A DNA stretch of 64,000 nt, from contig JAHHRY010000004.1 of the NCBI GenBank assembly GCA_020025535.1, positions 1-64,000 on the forward strand. The letters are read 5' to 3'. The stretch comes from Oscillospiraceae bacterium (GTDB taxonomy: Bacteria > Bacillota > Clostridia > Oscillospirales > Oscillospiraceae). Numbering within the stretch: the stretch's first letter is position 1; the number at the start of each line of letters is the position of its first letter. Below, in pieces: positions 32,038 to 38,787 of the stretch. Under the pieces are notes generated by a model. The model did not search any database. It had not been told where the DNA came from and saw only the letters and a program-made list of their open reading frames with translations. The position numbers were made by a program, and so were the translations under genes.

Positions 32038-32970
32038 TCAAGATTTGCGGGAAGTGTCCACAGCGGGAGGAAACAGCCCATCCCGCATCCCAGTAACCGC
32101 TTTTTGCATAGTATTCATATCAGGGTGAGTATACCGGGCGGTGGTGTTTATGTCGGAATGTCCCAGGAGCTGCTGCACGATACGCACATCTGCGCCGGAT
32201 GCCAGGGTGAGGGTTGCAAAAGAATGGCGGCAGCAGTGGGCAGTGAGGTTGCGCACTTCCGGGTATTCTTCCCGCAACGCCTTGAAAAACTGGTTGTAGT
32301 CCCTGGAGAAGTTCCGGGGATGCCAAAGAGTTCCGGAGCTAGTCCCGAATAGAAATTCCCCATGGCGAGGCAGGCTTCGCATCAGGTGCGCCACTTCAGG
32401 CATGAGCGGCAATGTGCGCAGGCTCTTGGTTGTCTTTGCCTTGTAGTCCTCTACCCTAGCCTTGCCGCCTTCCTGGAACACGCCACGCCGGACAGATAGG
32501 GTGCTATCGGTAATATCGTCCCATTTTAGGCCGAGCAACTCTCCCCGGCGTATGCCAGTAAACAGCAGGGAAACCACAGCAATAGCAATACGGCGGTGAG
32601 GATAGTCCATGGCAAAGGTCACTATCTTCTGCGCTTCGCCCTCTGTGAAGCTCTCCCTGGGCTTTTCGATAACCTGGGGTATATGGAGCTTTGTTGAGGG
32701 GTTGCGGGTTATCAAGTCATTGTCCAGGGCATCGGAGAACAATCCGTGGAGCATGACCCGCATTTTGTCCATGTAGGACTTGCTGGCATCCTGGGAAAAC
32801 TGGTTGATGAAGCCTTGAAGATGCAGCGGCCTAATATCCGCAAGCTCCATGTCCATCAGATTATCCGGGAATTTCCGGGCAAGTAGCTCTAGCTGATGAT
32901 AGGATCTCTCCTTGATTGTGCCGAGCTTGTATGTAGTCAGCCATGTGGATAGCCATTCACGAAGCGTCAT
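32038..32970 (-). CDS. Tyrosine-type site-specific integrase
   Basis: 310 residues: SAM-like core-binding domain (~1-100) and catalytic domain with Arg141 ('FTGIRRGELLGL'), His245-x2-Arg248 ('HCCRHSF'), His271 ('LLGHSD') and nucleophile Tyr280 ('TARYTH'). It lacks the N-terminal arm-binding AP2-like domain of larger phage integrases, so it is short (usual 370-400). Its stop codon is 7 bases from the left attachment repeat, typical for the recombinase that inserted the element. The frame overlaps the Rep gene by 14 bases, so both come from one transcript starting near 34170. Confidence 0.95.
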   Translation of the reverse strand: MTLREWLSTWLTTYKLGTIKERSYHQLELLARKFPDNLMDMELADIRPLHLQGFINQFSQDASKSYMDKMRVMLHGLFSDALDNDLITRNPSTKLHIPQVIEKPRESFTEGEAQKIVTFAMDYPHRRIAIAVVSLLFTGIRRGELLGLKWDDITDSTLSVRRGVFQEGGKARVEDYKAKTTKSLRTLPLMPEVAHLMRSLPRHGEFLFGTSSGTLWHPRNFSRDYNQFFKALREEYPEVRNLTAHCCRHSFATLTLASGADVRIVQQLLGHSDINTTARYTHPDMNTMQKAVTGMRDGLFPPAVDTSRKS

Positions 32971-33796
32971 ATTCGACCTCCTGTTCTTCCAGCGTGAAGT
33001 AGTGTAGCAACTGCTCCGGGGCGGTTGCGTTCTTGATTTTGGAGTATGTCCCGGTGTAGTCCGGGTCTGGCAATACGCAGTCGGGAGCGGAGTAGATAAG
33101 CTCCTTTTGCTTTAGCCCCTGGGAGCGATAGTACAGATGGGCGTTCAGCTCCTTGACCGAGCTGCCAAGCTCTTTGGTGATATACTTGGTTATGTACTTG
33201 CTGACCGCATCCGTGGAGCGGATGGGCGATAGTGTGCAGTAGCCAAACTTCTTATCGTAGGCCGTCCATTGGTACACCTGGTGACCTTTAGCAAGCTCTT
33301 TGCGGATGTGAGCAGGTAGATACGCATCAAGCTGAAATTGCCGTAGGTCGACTTCCGGGATGCCGGAAACAAGGCCGTGCAGATGCCATGCGCCATCCTG
33401 GTGAGGCTCGGGGATAAGCAGATACTGAACGGAGGAAGCAGCCTTGCGGTAGTTGTAGTTATTCAGCCACTTGGAAAAGGTTTTCATGCACCCCTCCAAG
33501 TCATAGCGGTCTTTCACTTTCTCCTGGGAGAATGTGAGGGTACAGAAGTAGATAAAATCATTACAGAGAGCAAGCTCGAAAACTTTACTCTTGGCACGGC
33601 GGATATTTTCCGGGAGCTTTTCCTCGTTCCCTGCTTCACCCTTGCGGGTGAAATCTCTGCAACCGTCTGCAAGCTCATAACCGGGCTTGCGTACCTTGGC
33701 GCATACTGTCAGCTTGGAAACCTGGTCATTGTAGCGGTACAAGAAACCCTTGTTGTAGTCAAACAAGTCATGCTCTGCAATCCTGAAATTAGGCAC
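32957..33796 (-). CDS. HUH-type rolling-circle replication initiator (Rep)
   Basis: 279 residues. The three motifs of rolling-circle Rep proteins are present: motif 1 'FCTLTFS' (84-90), motif 2 with the HUH pair His138-Leu-His140 in 'GAWHLHGLVSG', and motif 3 with Tyr201-x3-Tyr205 in 'SKYITKYITKEL'. Such proteins nick one strand at the origin and stay linked through tyrosine. The spacing resembles Rep proteins of small phages and related integrated elements. The start is GTG at 33796 with AAAGGAG 9 bases upstream. Whether it drives plasmid-like replication after excision is inferred. Confidence 0.85.
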   Translation of the reverse strand: MPNFRIAEHDLFDYNKGFLYRYNDQVSKLTVCAKVRKPGYELADGCRDFTRKGEAGNEEKLPENIRRAKSKVFELALCNDFIYFCTLTFSQEKVKDRYDLEGCMKTFSKWLNNYNYRKAASSVQYLLIPEPHQDGAWHLHGLVSGIPEVDLRQFQLDAYLPAHIRKELAKGHQVYQWTAYDKKFGYCTLSPIRSTDAVSKYITKYITKELGSSVKELNAHLYYRSQGLKQKELIYSAPDCVLPDPDYTGTYSKIKNATAPEQLLHYFTLEEQEVEYDAS

Positions 33797-33842
33797 GGGA
33801 AAAACTCCTTTCCTGGTGGGGTGAGTAAAATATGACCTTTAG

Positions 33843-34130
33843 TCAAGTAGGGGTGCGGTGGTAACCGATACCCTGTTCCGTGCTTTCGCAGGGCAGCCGG
33901 GTGGTAGCCGTTACCTGGGCGCAGGGGCGCATGGTGGACAAGGTGCGAACGCAGCCGGGTGGTGACCTGGGGCGTAACAGCCCGCAACGGAAGCCGGGCG
34001 GTAGTCGATACCTGGGCAGGGGGTGGGTGCATCTACCTACCTGGGCAAGACCGCCGGAGCAACCTGGGTACGCTGCTTGGGGTGCGCACCTCCGGCTTCC
34101 ATGCGAGCCGCTTCGCTCTCGCATCTCCGT
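33843..34130. other. GC-rich repeat/palindrome region, candidate replication origin of the element
   Basis: Three 13-bp imperfect palindromes GGTARYCGWTACC lie at 33860-33872, 33903-33915 and 34000-34012. ACCTGGG occurs five times (33913, 33965, 34010, 34039, 34062). GCCGGG(T/C)GGT occurs three times. A perfect 10-bp palindrome GGTGCGCACC sits at 34081-34090 and a 7-bp-stem hairpin at 34101-34124. The region is much more GC-rich than its flanks and lies within the Rep leader. Iterons and nick-site hairpin of a rolling-circle origin is the most natural reading. Confidence 0.55.
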
Positions 34131-34152
34131 ATCGCACCCTGCTGCATCTCAT
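34033..34152 (-). CDS. Possible 39-residue basic leader protein
   Basis: An ATG at 34152 with AAAGGA about 9 bases upstream opens a 39-codon frame ending at a TAG (34035-34033). It is the first frame on the Rep transcript predicted from 34177-34205. The product would be Arg-rich ('RVRYGDARAKRLAW'), without recognised similarity. It overlaps the candidate origin repeats, so it may be chance. Confidence 0.3.
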   Translation of the reverse strand: MRCSRVRYGDARAKRLAWKPEVRTPSSVPRLLRRSCPGR

Positions 34153-34176
34153 CTTGCGTTTTCCTTTCTAGCTGCG

Positions 34177-34205
34177 ATTTTATCACTATTTGTCGTCGCT
34201 GTCAA
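34177..34205 (-). promoter_or_regulatory. Promoter of the rep-int operon
   Basis: Perfect TTGACA (34205-34200), a 17-base spacer and TAAAAT (34182-34177). It gives a leader of about 370 bases before rep that contains the repeat region. Confidence 0.8.
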
Positions 34206-34229
34206 CTCTATTTGTATTTAAAACGCAAT

Positions 34230-34289
34230 TTGCAATGAAATAGTTATTGCATCTTGCATCGAATACAGTTACAATGATTGCAGATTGCA
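34230..34289. promoter_or_regulatory. TTGCA operator array with the XRE promoter
   Basis: TTGCA occurs at 34230, 34247, 34254, 34278 and 34285. The last four form two pairs, each with 7-base phasing. They overlap a plus-strand promoter, TTGCAT (34247-34252), 17-base spacer, TACAAT (34270-34275), and lie 25 bases from the divergent rep promoter. Autoregulation and rep-int repression by the XRE protein is the likely purpose. Confidence 0.6.
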
Positions 34290-34307
34290 ATGAAAGGGCG
34301 TGGCAGC

Positions 34308-34769
34308 ATGGAAGATGTGCAGCTTGCATACAAGGGTGAGTTCACCATTGAGCAACGGAAGATTATGACGGCAGAGGCACTCAAGGAGTTGCGGAAGACC
34401 AGGAAGCTATCACAGAAAGAAGTAGCAGCCCATCTCAACATTCCAGCCACCACATACAATACCTACGAAAGCGGACGCACCGAGCCGCCTATTGAGATTT
34501 TGGTTCGGTTATCCCATCTGTATGGGATGCCTATTGACTTCATTGTGCAGCGGGATAGAACCTATGCCACAGCGGACGATGTGGGCAGACAAATGGCAGA
34601 CTTCAAAAAGCAGCTGACAGAGTTTGACAGAAAAATCGCAGAGAACGGAGCAAGCGACCCCGCTCTGCAGTCCATGCTTGACACGATGGGAAAACTGGCC
34701 GATGCAATGACCGCTTACAGCCAGACAGAAGCCGCACAAAAGGCACTTAACAAGCACTTGCAGGATTGA
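34308..34769 (+). CDS. XRE-family transcriptional regulator (element repressor)
   Basis: 153 residues. An HTH_3 DNA-binding domain spans about residues 22-77 ('LRKTRKLSQKEVAAHLNIPATTYNTYESGR'), followed by a helical, partly coiled-coil C-terminus likely used for dimerisation ('MADFKKQLTEFDRKIAEN'). The start is the ATG at 34308 with AAAGGG upstream; TTG 34278 and ATG 34290 lie within or just after the promoter. It is divergent from rep-int with TTGCA repeats between, the layout of a lysogeny-type switch. Confidence 0.88.
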   Translation: MEDVQLAYKGEFTIEQRKIMTAEALKELRKTRKLSQKEVAAHLNIPATTYNTYESGRTEPPIEILVRLSHLYGMPIDFIVQRDRTYATADDVGRQMADFKKQLTEFDRKIAENGASDPALQSMLDTMGKLADAMTAYSQTEAAQKALNKHLQD

Positions 34770-34781
34770 CCCATAGAAACG

Positions 34782-34836
34782 AAAAGCACCCCCGGATGCG
34801 AGCAAAAGCTTCGCATCCGGGGGTGTGCTTTTTTCG
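34782..34836 (+). terminator. Terminator of the XRE gene
   Basis: A long stem (34782-34801 with about 34811-34832, one bulge) is followed by T residues. Confidence 0.85.
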
Positions 34837-34874
34837 TATTCTCTTTTTCTGCATATTCTTCCATTTTCCGGGCA

Positions 34875-34910
34875 TAAAAAAGCCCCGCCATCCAATCAAG
34901 GATAGCGGGG
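34875..34910 (-). terminator. Terminator of tRNA-Val(GAC), supplied by the element
   Basis: An 11-bp stem (34883-34893 with 34900-34910, one mismatch) is followed on the minus strand by TTTTTT. It lies inside the element, so integration replaces the tRNA's original terminator. Confidence 0.75.
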
Positions 34911-34917
34911 GTGTCTT

Positions 34918-34965
34918 TGGTGGACGATATAGGACTCGAACCTATGACCTTCCGCACGTCAAGCG
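34918..34965. repeat. Attachment repeat, right (inside tRNA-Val)
   Basis: 48 bases identical to 31984-32031, forming the 3' 48 nucleotides of the intact tRNA-Val(GAC) gene. Confidence 0.9.
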
Positions 34966-34994
34966 GATGCTCTAGCCAGCTGAGCTAATCGTCC
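34918..34994 (-). tRNA. tRNA-Val (anticodon GAC)
   Basis: On the minus strand the acceptor GGACGAT pairs with ATCGTCC. The anticodon stem TCCGC/GCGGA holds loop TTGACGT, giving anticodon GAC, and the T arm contains GTTCGAGTC. CCA is encoded at 34920-34918. The gene is the target of the mobile element, which restores its 3' end. Confidence 0.95.
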
Positions 34995-35006
34995 AAGCGC
35001 TTGATC

Positions 35007-35035
35007 ATTATAGCTCGGCATTCTGAAAATGTCAA
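35007..35035 (-). promoter_or_regulatory. Promoter of tRNA-Val(GAC)
   Basis: Perfect TTGACA (35035-35030), a 17-base spacer and perfect TATAAT (35012-35007). Confidence 0.88.
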
Positions 35036-35065
35036 TACCTTTTTCATCTTTTTTCTAAAAAATTT

Positions 35066-35422
35066 TTATCCCGTAATCCCATCTGCTTCCTGCTGTCCGA
35101 TGAAGCGAATCACCAGCCGATTGGGCAGGCATACAATCTGGGGACCAGAGCTACAGAAGCCACGCTGCATACAGTAGCCATCGGGACAATCCGCCTCCGT
35201 CACACCAATGCGGCCATCCTTGACCGTGATCACATTTCTGCCCGTATCGGTAGCCACCGTCACCACCCGATCCACACGCAGATCCAGCGTGTACAGCAGT
35301 TTTCCCTCTGACCAAACCTGTGCATAACCGGCATCCTTCCCCGGCAGGAAAATCCAAACGCTGAGAAACAAGCAGATAATGAGCAGGCCGGCAATCAGCG
35401 CAATCCAGGTTTTAGTCTTCAC
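35066..35422 (-). CDS. NusG domain II-containing membrane-anchored protein
   Basis: 118 residues: one N-terminal membrane helix (about residues 5-25, 'WIALIAGLLIICLFLSVWIFL') and an extracytoplasmic NusG-II-like beta domain with 'VKDGRIGVTEADCPDGYCMQRGF' and 'IVCLPNRLVIRF'. Such proteins commonly accompany ApbE and Rnf or Gx-transporter genes in Clostridia. The start is taken as GTG at 35422 (GAGGTG 8 bases upstream), overlapping the ApbE stop by 11 bases; another GTG at 35443 is possible. The molecular role is unknown. Confidence 0.85.
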   Translation of the reverse strand: MKTKTWIALIAGLLIICLFLSVWIFLPGKDAGYAQVWSEGKLLYTLDLRVDRVVTVATDTGRNVITVKDGRIGVTEADCPDGYCMQRGFCSSGPQIVCLPNRLVIRFIGQQEADGITG

Positions 35423-36347
35423 GGGAAAGCACCTCAAATTCACAGTGGGAAAGGTTCACGCCCTCCGTGGCATACACTTCTCCGGTCTGGGTTACAAACA
35501 CGACTTCAAAGCCCGGATTCTGCCGCCAGAAAGCACTTCCCTTCTCCAGTCCCATTACGAACAGCGCCGTGGAAAGCGCATCCGCTTTGGCTCCATCCGC
35601 ACAGAGGACCGTTACCGAGGACAGCTCATTATCTGCCGGTGCTCCGGTCTGCGGATCCAGAATATGGTGATACCGTTTTCCGTCATCACCGATAAAATAC
35701 CGCTGATAATTTCCGGAGGTCACCACGGCCTCGCTTCCCTCCACCGACACCATGCCGACGGGATCTCCCCCGTTGGGATTCTGAATGGCCACACGCCAGG
35801 CGGTTCCGTCCGGCTTATTTCCGTAGGTCTGGACATTGCCGCCCAGATTCATAACCGCTCTGCTCACCTTCAGCGGCTCCAGCAGCTGAACAATCCGCTC
35901 GGCGGCGTAGCCTTTGATCAGAGCGCCTAAATCCCACCGCCCGTCCTTCATCACCTTTTTGATTTCCGCTTCATCCGGGACGTGGTATATCTCGCTGGCA
36001 AACCCCCACAGCTGCATCAGAGAAAGCAGCTTCGGGTCAAATGCGCCGCCTGTATAGCGGCTTAATTCCTCCGCTCTGTCCAGGAGAGCCTGCTGCTCCG
36101 CATTCGGCTTGACCTCTCCCCGATTCAAAGCCGCCAGAAATGATTTTCCGTCGTTTGCCGACCAGGTAGCCTCTAACTCCTGCAGCAGGGTCTTTACCTG
36201 CTTAAGGGCCGTCTGGGCATCCTGACCCCAGATCTGAATATCCATCACTGTATCCATGCAAAATATCGTCTCAGATGCTTTCTCTTCCCGAGGTGCACAC
36301 CCGCTCAGAGTCAAAAGCGCAAGGAAAATAATCAGAAATTTTTTCAT
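35412..36347 (-). CDS. apbE: FAD:protein FMN transferase, lipoprotein
   Basis: 311 residues. The signal peptide 'KKFLIIFLALLTLSGC' ends in a lipobox cysteine, so it is anchored outside the membrane. The ApbE domain shows 'CMDTVMDIQIWG', 'GGAFDPKLLSLMQLWGF', 'DLGALIKGYAAERI', 'NLGGNVQTYG' and 'YHHILDPQTGAPADNELSSVTV', including the FAD- and Mg-binding positions. It attaches FMN to Thr/Ser of secreted redox proteins such as Rnf or flavin-based reductases. No such target is encoded in the window. ATG at 36347 was chosen because the promoter -10 lies at 36367-36372, after the longer frame's start. Confidence 0.92.
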   Translation of the reverse strand: MKKFLIIFLALLTLSGCAPREEKASETIFCMDTVMDIQIWGQDAQTALKQVKTLLQELEATWSANDGKSFLAALNRGEVKPNAEQQALLDRAEELSRYTGGAFDPKLLSLMQLWGFASEIYHVPDEAEIKKVMKDGRWDLGALIKGYAAERIVQLLEPLKVSRAVMNLGGNVQTYGNKPDGTAWRVAIQNPNGGDPVGMVSVEGSEAVVTSGNYQRYFIGDDGKRYHHILDPQTGAPADNELSSVTVLCADGAKADALSTALFVMGLEKGSAFWRQNPGFEVVFVTQTGEVYATEGVNLSHCEFEVLSRED

Positions 36348-36366
36348 ATTCGCCACCTCAAGCTTC

Positions 36367-36395
36367 AGTATACCAAACACCCCCAAAAAACGCAA
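36367..36395 (-). promoter_or_regulatory. Promoter of apbE
   Basis: TTGCGT (36395-36390), a 17-base spacer and TATACT (36372-36367). A hairpin with AAGACGGGA/TCCCGTCTT arms lies directly upstream (about 36394-36428). Confidence 0.75.
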
Positions 36396-36618
36396 GACGG
36401 GATTCTTTCAGAACAATTGTCCCGTCTTTTCTCCATCTGGCAGATTTTCCAATTGTCAAGATTTCTGCTGTGTCACCCAATTTCCAAAAATTGCGTCGAT
36501 TTCCGAAAATCCACAGGCATATGAATTGCAAATCGGGTAAAGATATGGTTGCGGAAAGAAATCGATTCTCTCGGGAAGCGGTTTCTTCCCGAGAAAGATG
36601 AGAAGGAGATAAAACGAT

Positions 36619-36813
36619 ATGAAGACCAACAATTCTATCAATGTTCCCCAGGCAAAGGAAGCAATGGACAAGTTCAAGATGCAGGCAGCCAGCGAGGTCG
36701 GCGTTAACCTGACCAACGGCTACAACGGTCACCTGACCTCTCGTGAGGCCGGCTCCGTCGGCGGCCAGATGGTCAAGAAGATGATCGAGGCTTACGAGCA
36801 GGGTCTGCAGTAA
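36619..36813 (+). CDS. Alpha/beta-type small acid-soluble spore protein
   Basis: 64 residues of the SASP family: 'AKEAMDKFKMQAASEVGV' (around the germination-protease site) and the C-terminal 'EAGSVGGQMVKKMIEAYEQGL'. These proteins coat and protect DNA in the dormant spore. AAGGAG precedes the ATG. A perfect 10-bp leader hairpin (36569-36578 with 36585-36594) precedes the ribosome site. A SigG promoter would be expected, but no convincing match was found. It indicates that the organism can form endospores. Confidence 0.93.
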   Translation: MKTNNSINVPQAKEAMDKFKMQAASEVGVNLTNGYNGHLTSREAGSVGGQMVKKMIEAYEQGLQ

Positions 36814-36824
36814 TCTCCCATTCC

Positions 36825-36859
36825 GTGGACAGCCGTAAATACGGCTGTCCACCTTTTTT
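36825..36859 (+). terminator. SASP gene terminator
   Basis: The 12-bp stem (36825-36836 with 36841-36852) is followed by C and six T residues. Confidence 0.88.
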
Positions 36860-36994
36860 CATGATTTGATTCTTCCGCTTCTTGATACTCCCATTCAAGC
36901 CGTATGATTTCCATAGAAAATACACACTGTTTTTCATATTTTGCGTACATTCTCACTAATCTCTTCGGAACGCAAGTATTTCCCCTTTCTAATG
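36860..36994. other. Intergenic stretch without a recognised gene
   Basis: AT-rich DNA between the spore protein terminator and the nagB promoter. No reading frame, repeat or RNA was recognised. Confidence 0.5.
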
Positions 36995-37023
36995 TAGACA
37001 AAGCATAGGAAATTTGCTATAAT
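36995..37023 (+). promoter_or_regulatory. Promoter of nagB
   Basis: TAGACA (36995-37000), a 17-base spacer and perfect TATAAT (37018-37023). It gives a leader of ~130 bases with two short GC-rich inverted repeats. Confidence 0.75.
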
Positions 37024-37159
37024 TTTGGATTGTAAATGAACTGCTTTTATAAAAGATAACCGTACTGCGGTATCATTCCATATTCAGTCGTTTACCCGCC
37101 TGTACGGCCCTGCGCCGTGCAAAAACCATTTGTCTACTATTAACTGGAGGTAAGTACAT

Positions 37160-37894
37160 ATGCTGCACGTTCATATTCTGAAAGCAAAGGATCCCGCAGA
37201 AGTTGGCAAGCTGGCCGCTGACCAGTTTGAAGCTCTCATCAACACCAAGCCCGCCTGTGTTCTGGGTCTTGCTACCGGTTCTTCTCCCCTGCCCCTGTAC
37301 CGGGAGCTGATTGCAAGAGAAAAGGCCGGCAAGATTGACTTCTCCCGCGTTCGTTCCGCTAACCTGGATGAGTACAAGGGCCTCGCTCCCGATCATCCCC
37401 AGAGCTACCGGTATTTCATGCAGGAGAACCTGTTTAACCACATTTCCATCAAGCCCGAAAACACCATCGTTCCCGACGGTCTGGCCGCTGACGTAGACGC
37501 CATGTGCGCCGCCTACGAGCGTCAGATTGAAGAGTGGGGCGGCGTAGACCTGCAGCTGCTGGGCATCGGTCACGACGGCCACATCGGCTTCAACGAGCCT
37601 GACAGCCAGTTCTCCACCATGACCCACGAGATGCCTCTGACCCAGATGACCCGCGAAGCCAACAAGCGCTTCTTCAACTCCATCGACGAAGTTCCCACCG
37701 CCGCCTATACCATGGGCATCGGCACCGTGATGGCTGCAAGAAAGGTTGTCATGATCGTTACCGGCCGTGACAAGGCTGAAATCCTGAAGAAGTCCTTCTT
37801 TGGCCCCGTTACCCCCGAAGTTCCCGCATCTATCCTGCAGTTCCATCCCGATGTAACTGTGATTTGTGATGAAGCAGCCTGTGAACTGCTGTAA
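37160..37894 (+). CDS. nagB: Glucosamine-6-phosphate deaminase
   Basis: 244 residues, the compact Gram-positive length. 'LGLATGSSPLPLYREL', 'NLDEYKGL' (proton acceptor Asp) and 'GIGHDGHIGFNEP' (catalytic His/Glu) are intact. It converts glucosamine 6-phosphate to fructose 6-phosphate and ammonia, so amino sugars from mucin or cell wall can enter glycolysis. GGAGG lies 9 bases before the ATG. The split transketolase follows after 46 bases and may share its transcript. Confidence 0.95.
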   Translation: MLHVHILKAKDPAEVGKLAADQFEALINTKPACVLGLATGSSPLPLYRELIAREKAGKIDFSRVRSANLDEYKGLAPDHPQSYRYFMQENLFNHISIKPENTIVPDGLAADVDAMCAAYERQIEEWGGVDLQLLGIGHDGHIGFNEPDSQFSTMTHEMPLTQMTREANKRFFNSIDEVPTAAYTMGIGTVMAARKVVMIVTGRDKAEILKKSFFGPVTPEVPASILQFHPDVTVICDEAACELL

Positions 37895-37940
37895 TACCGC
37901 TGTAATACTGCTGTAATATCTATAATTTCAGGAGGATAAC

Positions 37941-38786
37941 ATGAATCAGACCGAAAAGAAGCAACTGGAAATCCAGGCTTGCAAGGTGCGTATGGACATC
38001 GTCAAAAGTGTCCACAGCGCTAAAGCCGGTCATCCCGGTGGCAGCCTGTCCGCCGCAGATGTGTTCACCTATCTGTACTTCAAAGAAATGAATATCGATC
38101 CTGCCAATCCCAAGAAGGCCGATCGAGATCGTTTCGTCCTTTCCAAGGGTCATACCGCTCCCGGTTTGTATGCCGCTCTGGCTCACCGCGGTTACTTCCC
38201 TGTAGAGGATCTTCTCACTCTGCGTCACACCAACAGCTACCTGCAGGGCCATCCCAATATGAACACCGTTCCCGGTATCGATATGTCTACCGGCAGTTTG
38301 GGACAGGGACTTTCCGCTGCAGCCGGCATGGCTCTGGCTGCCAAGCATCAGAACAAGGATTTCCGTGTATACGCCCTGATGGGCGACGGCGAGATTCAGG
38401 AAGGCCAGATTTGGGAGGCTTGCATGCTGGCTTCTCATTACCATCTGGACAATCTTTGCGCCATCGTGGATAACAACGGACTGCAGATCGACGGCAATGT
38501 TGCCGACGTCATGAGCCCCTACCCCATTGTGGACAAGCTGGAGGCTTTTGGCTTCCACGTCATGCAGATCGACGCTCACGACTTCGACCAGATCGAGGCC
38601 GCCTTTAACGAGGCTCGAAGCGTCAAGGGTCAGCCCAGTGCCATCGTTATGAAGAGCACCAAGGGCAAGGGTGTTTCCTACATGGAGAATCAGGCAGGCT
38701 GGCACGGCAAGGCACCTAACGATGCCGAGCTGGCACAGGCTCTGGAAGAGCTGAATGCACACCTTGCAGAACTGGAGGGAAAGTAA
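37941..38786 (+). CDS. Transketolase, N-terminal (TPP-binding) subunit
   Basis: 281 residues, the TPP half of transketolase: 'VHSAKAGHPGGSLSAAD', 'LSKGHTAPGLYAAL', 'DMSTGSLGQGLSAAAGMALA' and the TPP motif 'MGDGEIQEGQIWEA...IVDNNGLQIDG'. With the next gene it forms a two-subunit transketolase of the non-oxidative pentose phosphate pathway, as in many Clostridia and archaea. AGGAGG precedes the ATG at 37941. Confidence 0.95.
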   Translation: MNQTEKKQLEIQACKVRMDIVKSVHSAKAGHPGGSLSAADVFTYLYFKEMNIDPANPKKADRDRFVLSKGHTAPGLYAALAHRGYFPVEDLLTLRHTNSYLQGHPNMNTVPGIDMSTGSLGQGLSAAAGMALAAKHQNKDFRVYALMGDGEIQEGQIWEACMLASHYHLDNLCAIVDNNGLQIDGNVADVMSPYPIVDKLEAFGFHVMQIDAHDFDQIEAAFNEARSVKGQPSAIVMKSTKGKGVSYMENQAGWHGKAPNDAELAQALEELNAHLAELEGK

Positions 38787-38787
38787 T

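Larger units (their letters stand above)
31984..34965. mobile_element. Minimal tRNA-Val-integrated element (integrase, HUH Rep, XRE)
   Basis: A unit of about 2.93 kb is bounded by exact 48-bp direct repeats (31984-32031, 34918-34965) that equal the 3' end of tRNA-Val(GAC). The right copy completes the functional tRNA; the left is a fragment beside the integrase. Inside are a tyrosine integrase and a rolling-circle (HUH) Rep gene overlapping by 14 bases, a divergent XRE repressor with repeated operators, a possible 39-codon ORF and a GC-rich repeat region. No capsid, relaxase, mobilization or toxin gene is present. It looks like a rolling-circle integrative plasmid, a phage-derived remnant or a satellite that uses a helper. 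Confidence 0.85.

Noticed and set aside
31545..32096. 183-codon plus frame before the integrase
   Set aside because: It crosses a terminator hairpin and two tRNA fragments; no homology.
33709..34032. 107-codon minus frame overlapping the start of rep
   Set aside because: It runs through origin repeats and into rep in another frame, with no ribosome site.
33851..34068. Repeats near rep considered as a CRISPR array
   Set aside because: Units are short, imperfect and irregularly spaced (23-52 bases), with no cas genes; they suit an origin or operator.
36432..36600. SigG promoter search upstream of the spore protein gene
   Set aside because: GCATA and TGAATT occur but no -10 at the right distance matches the SigG consensus.
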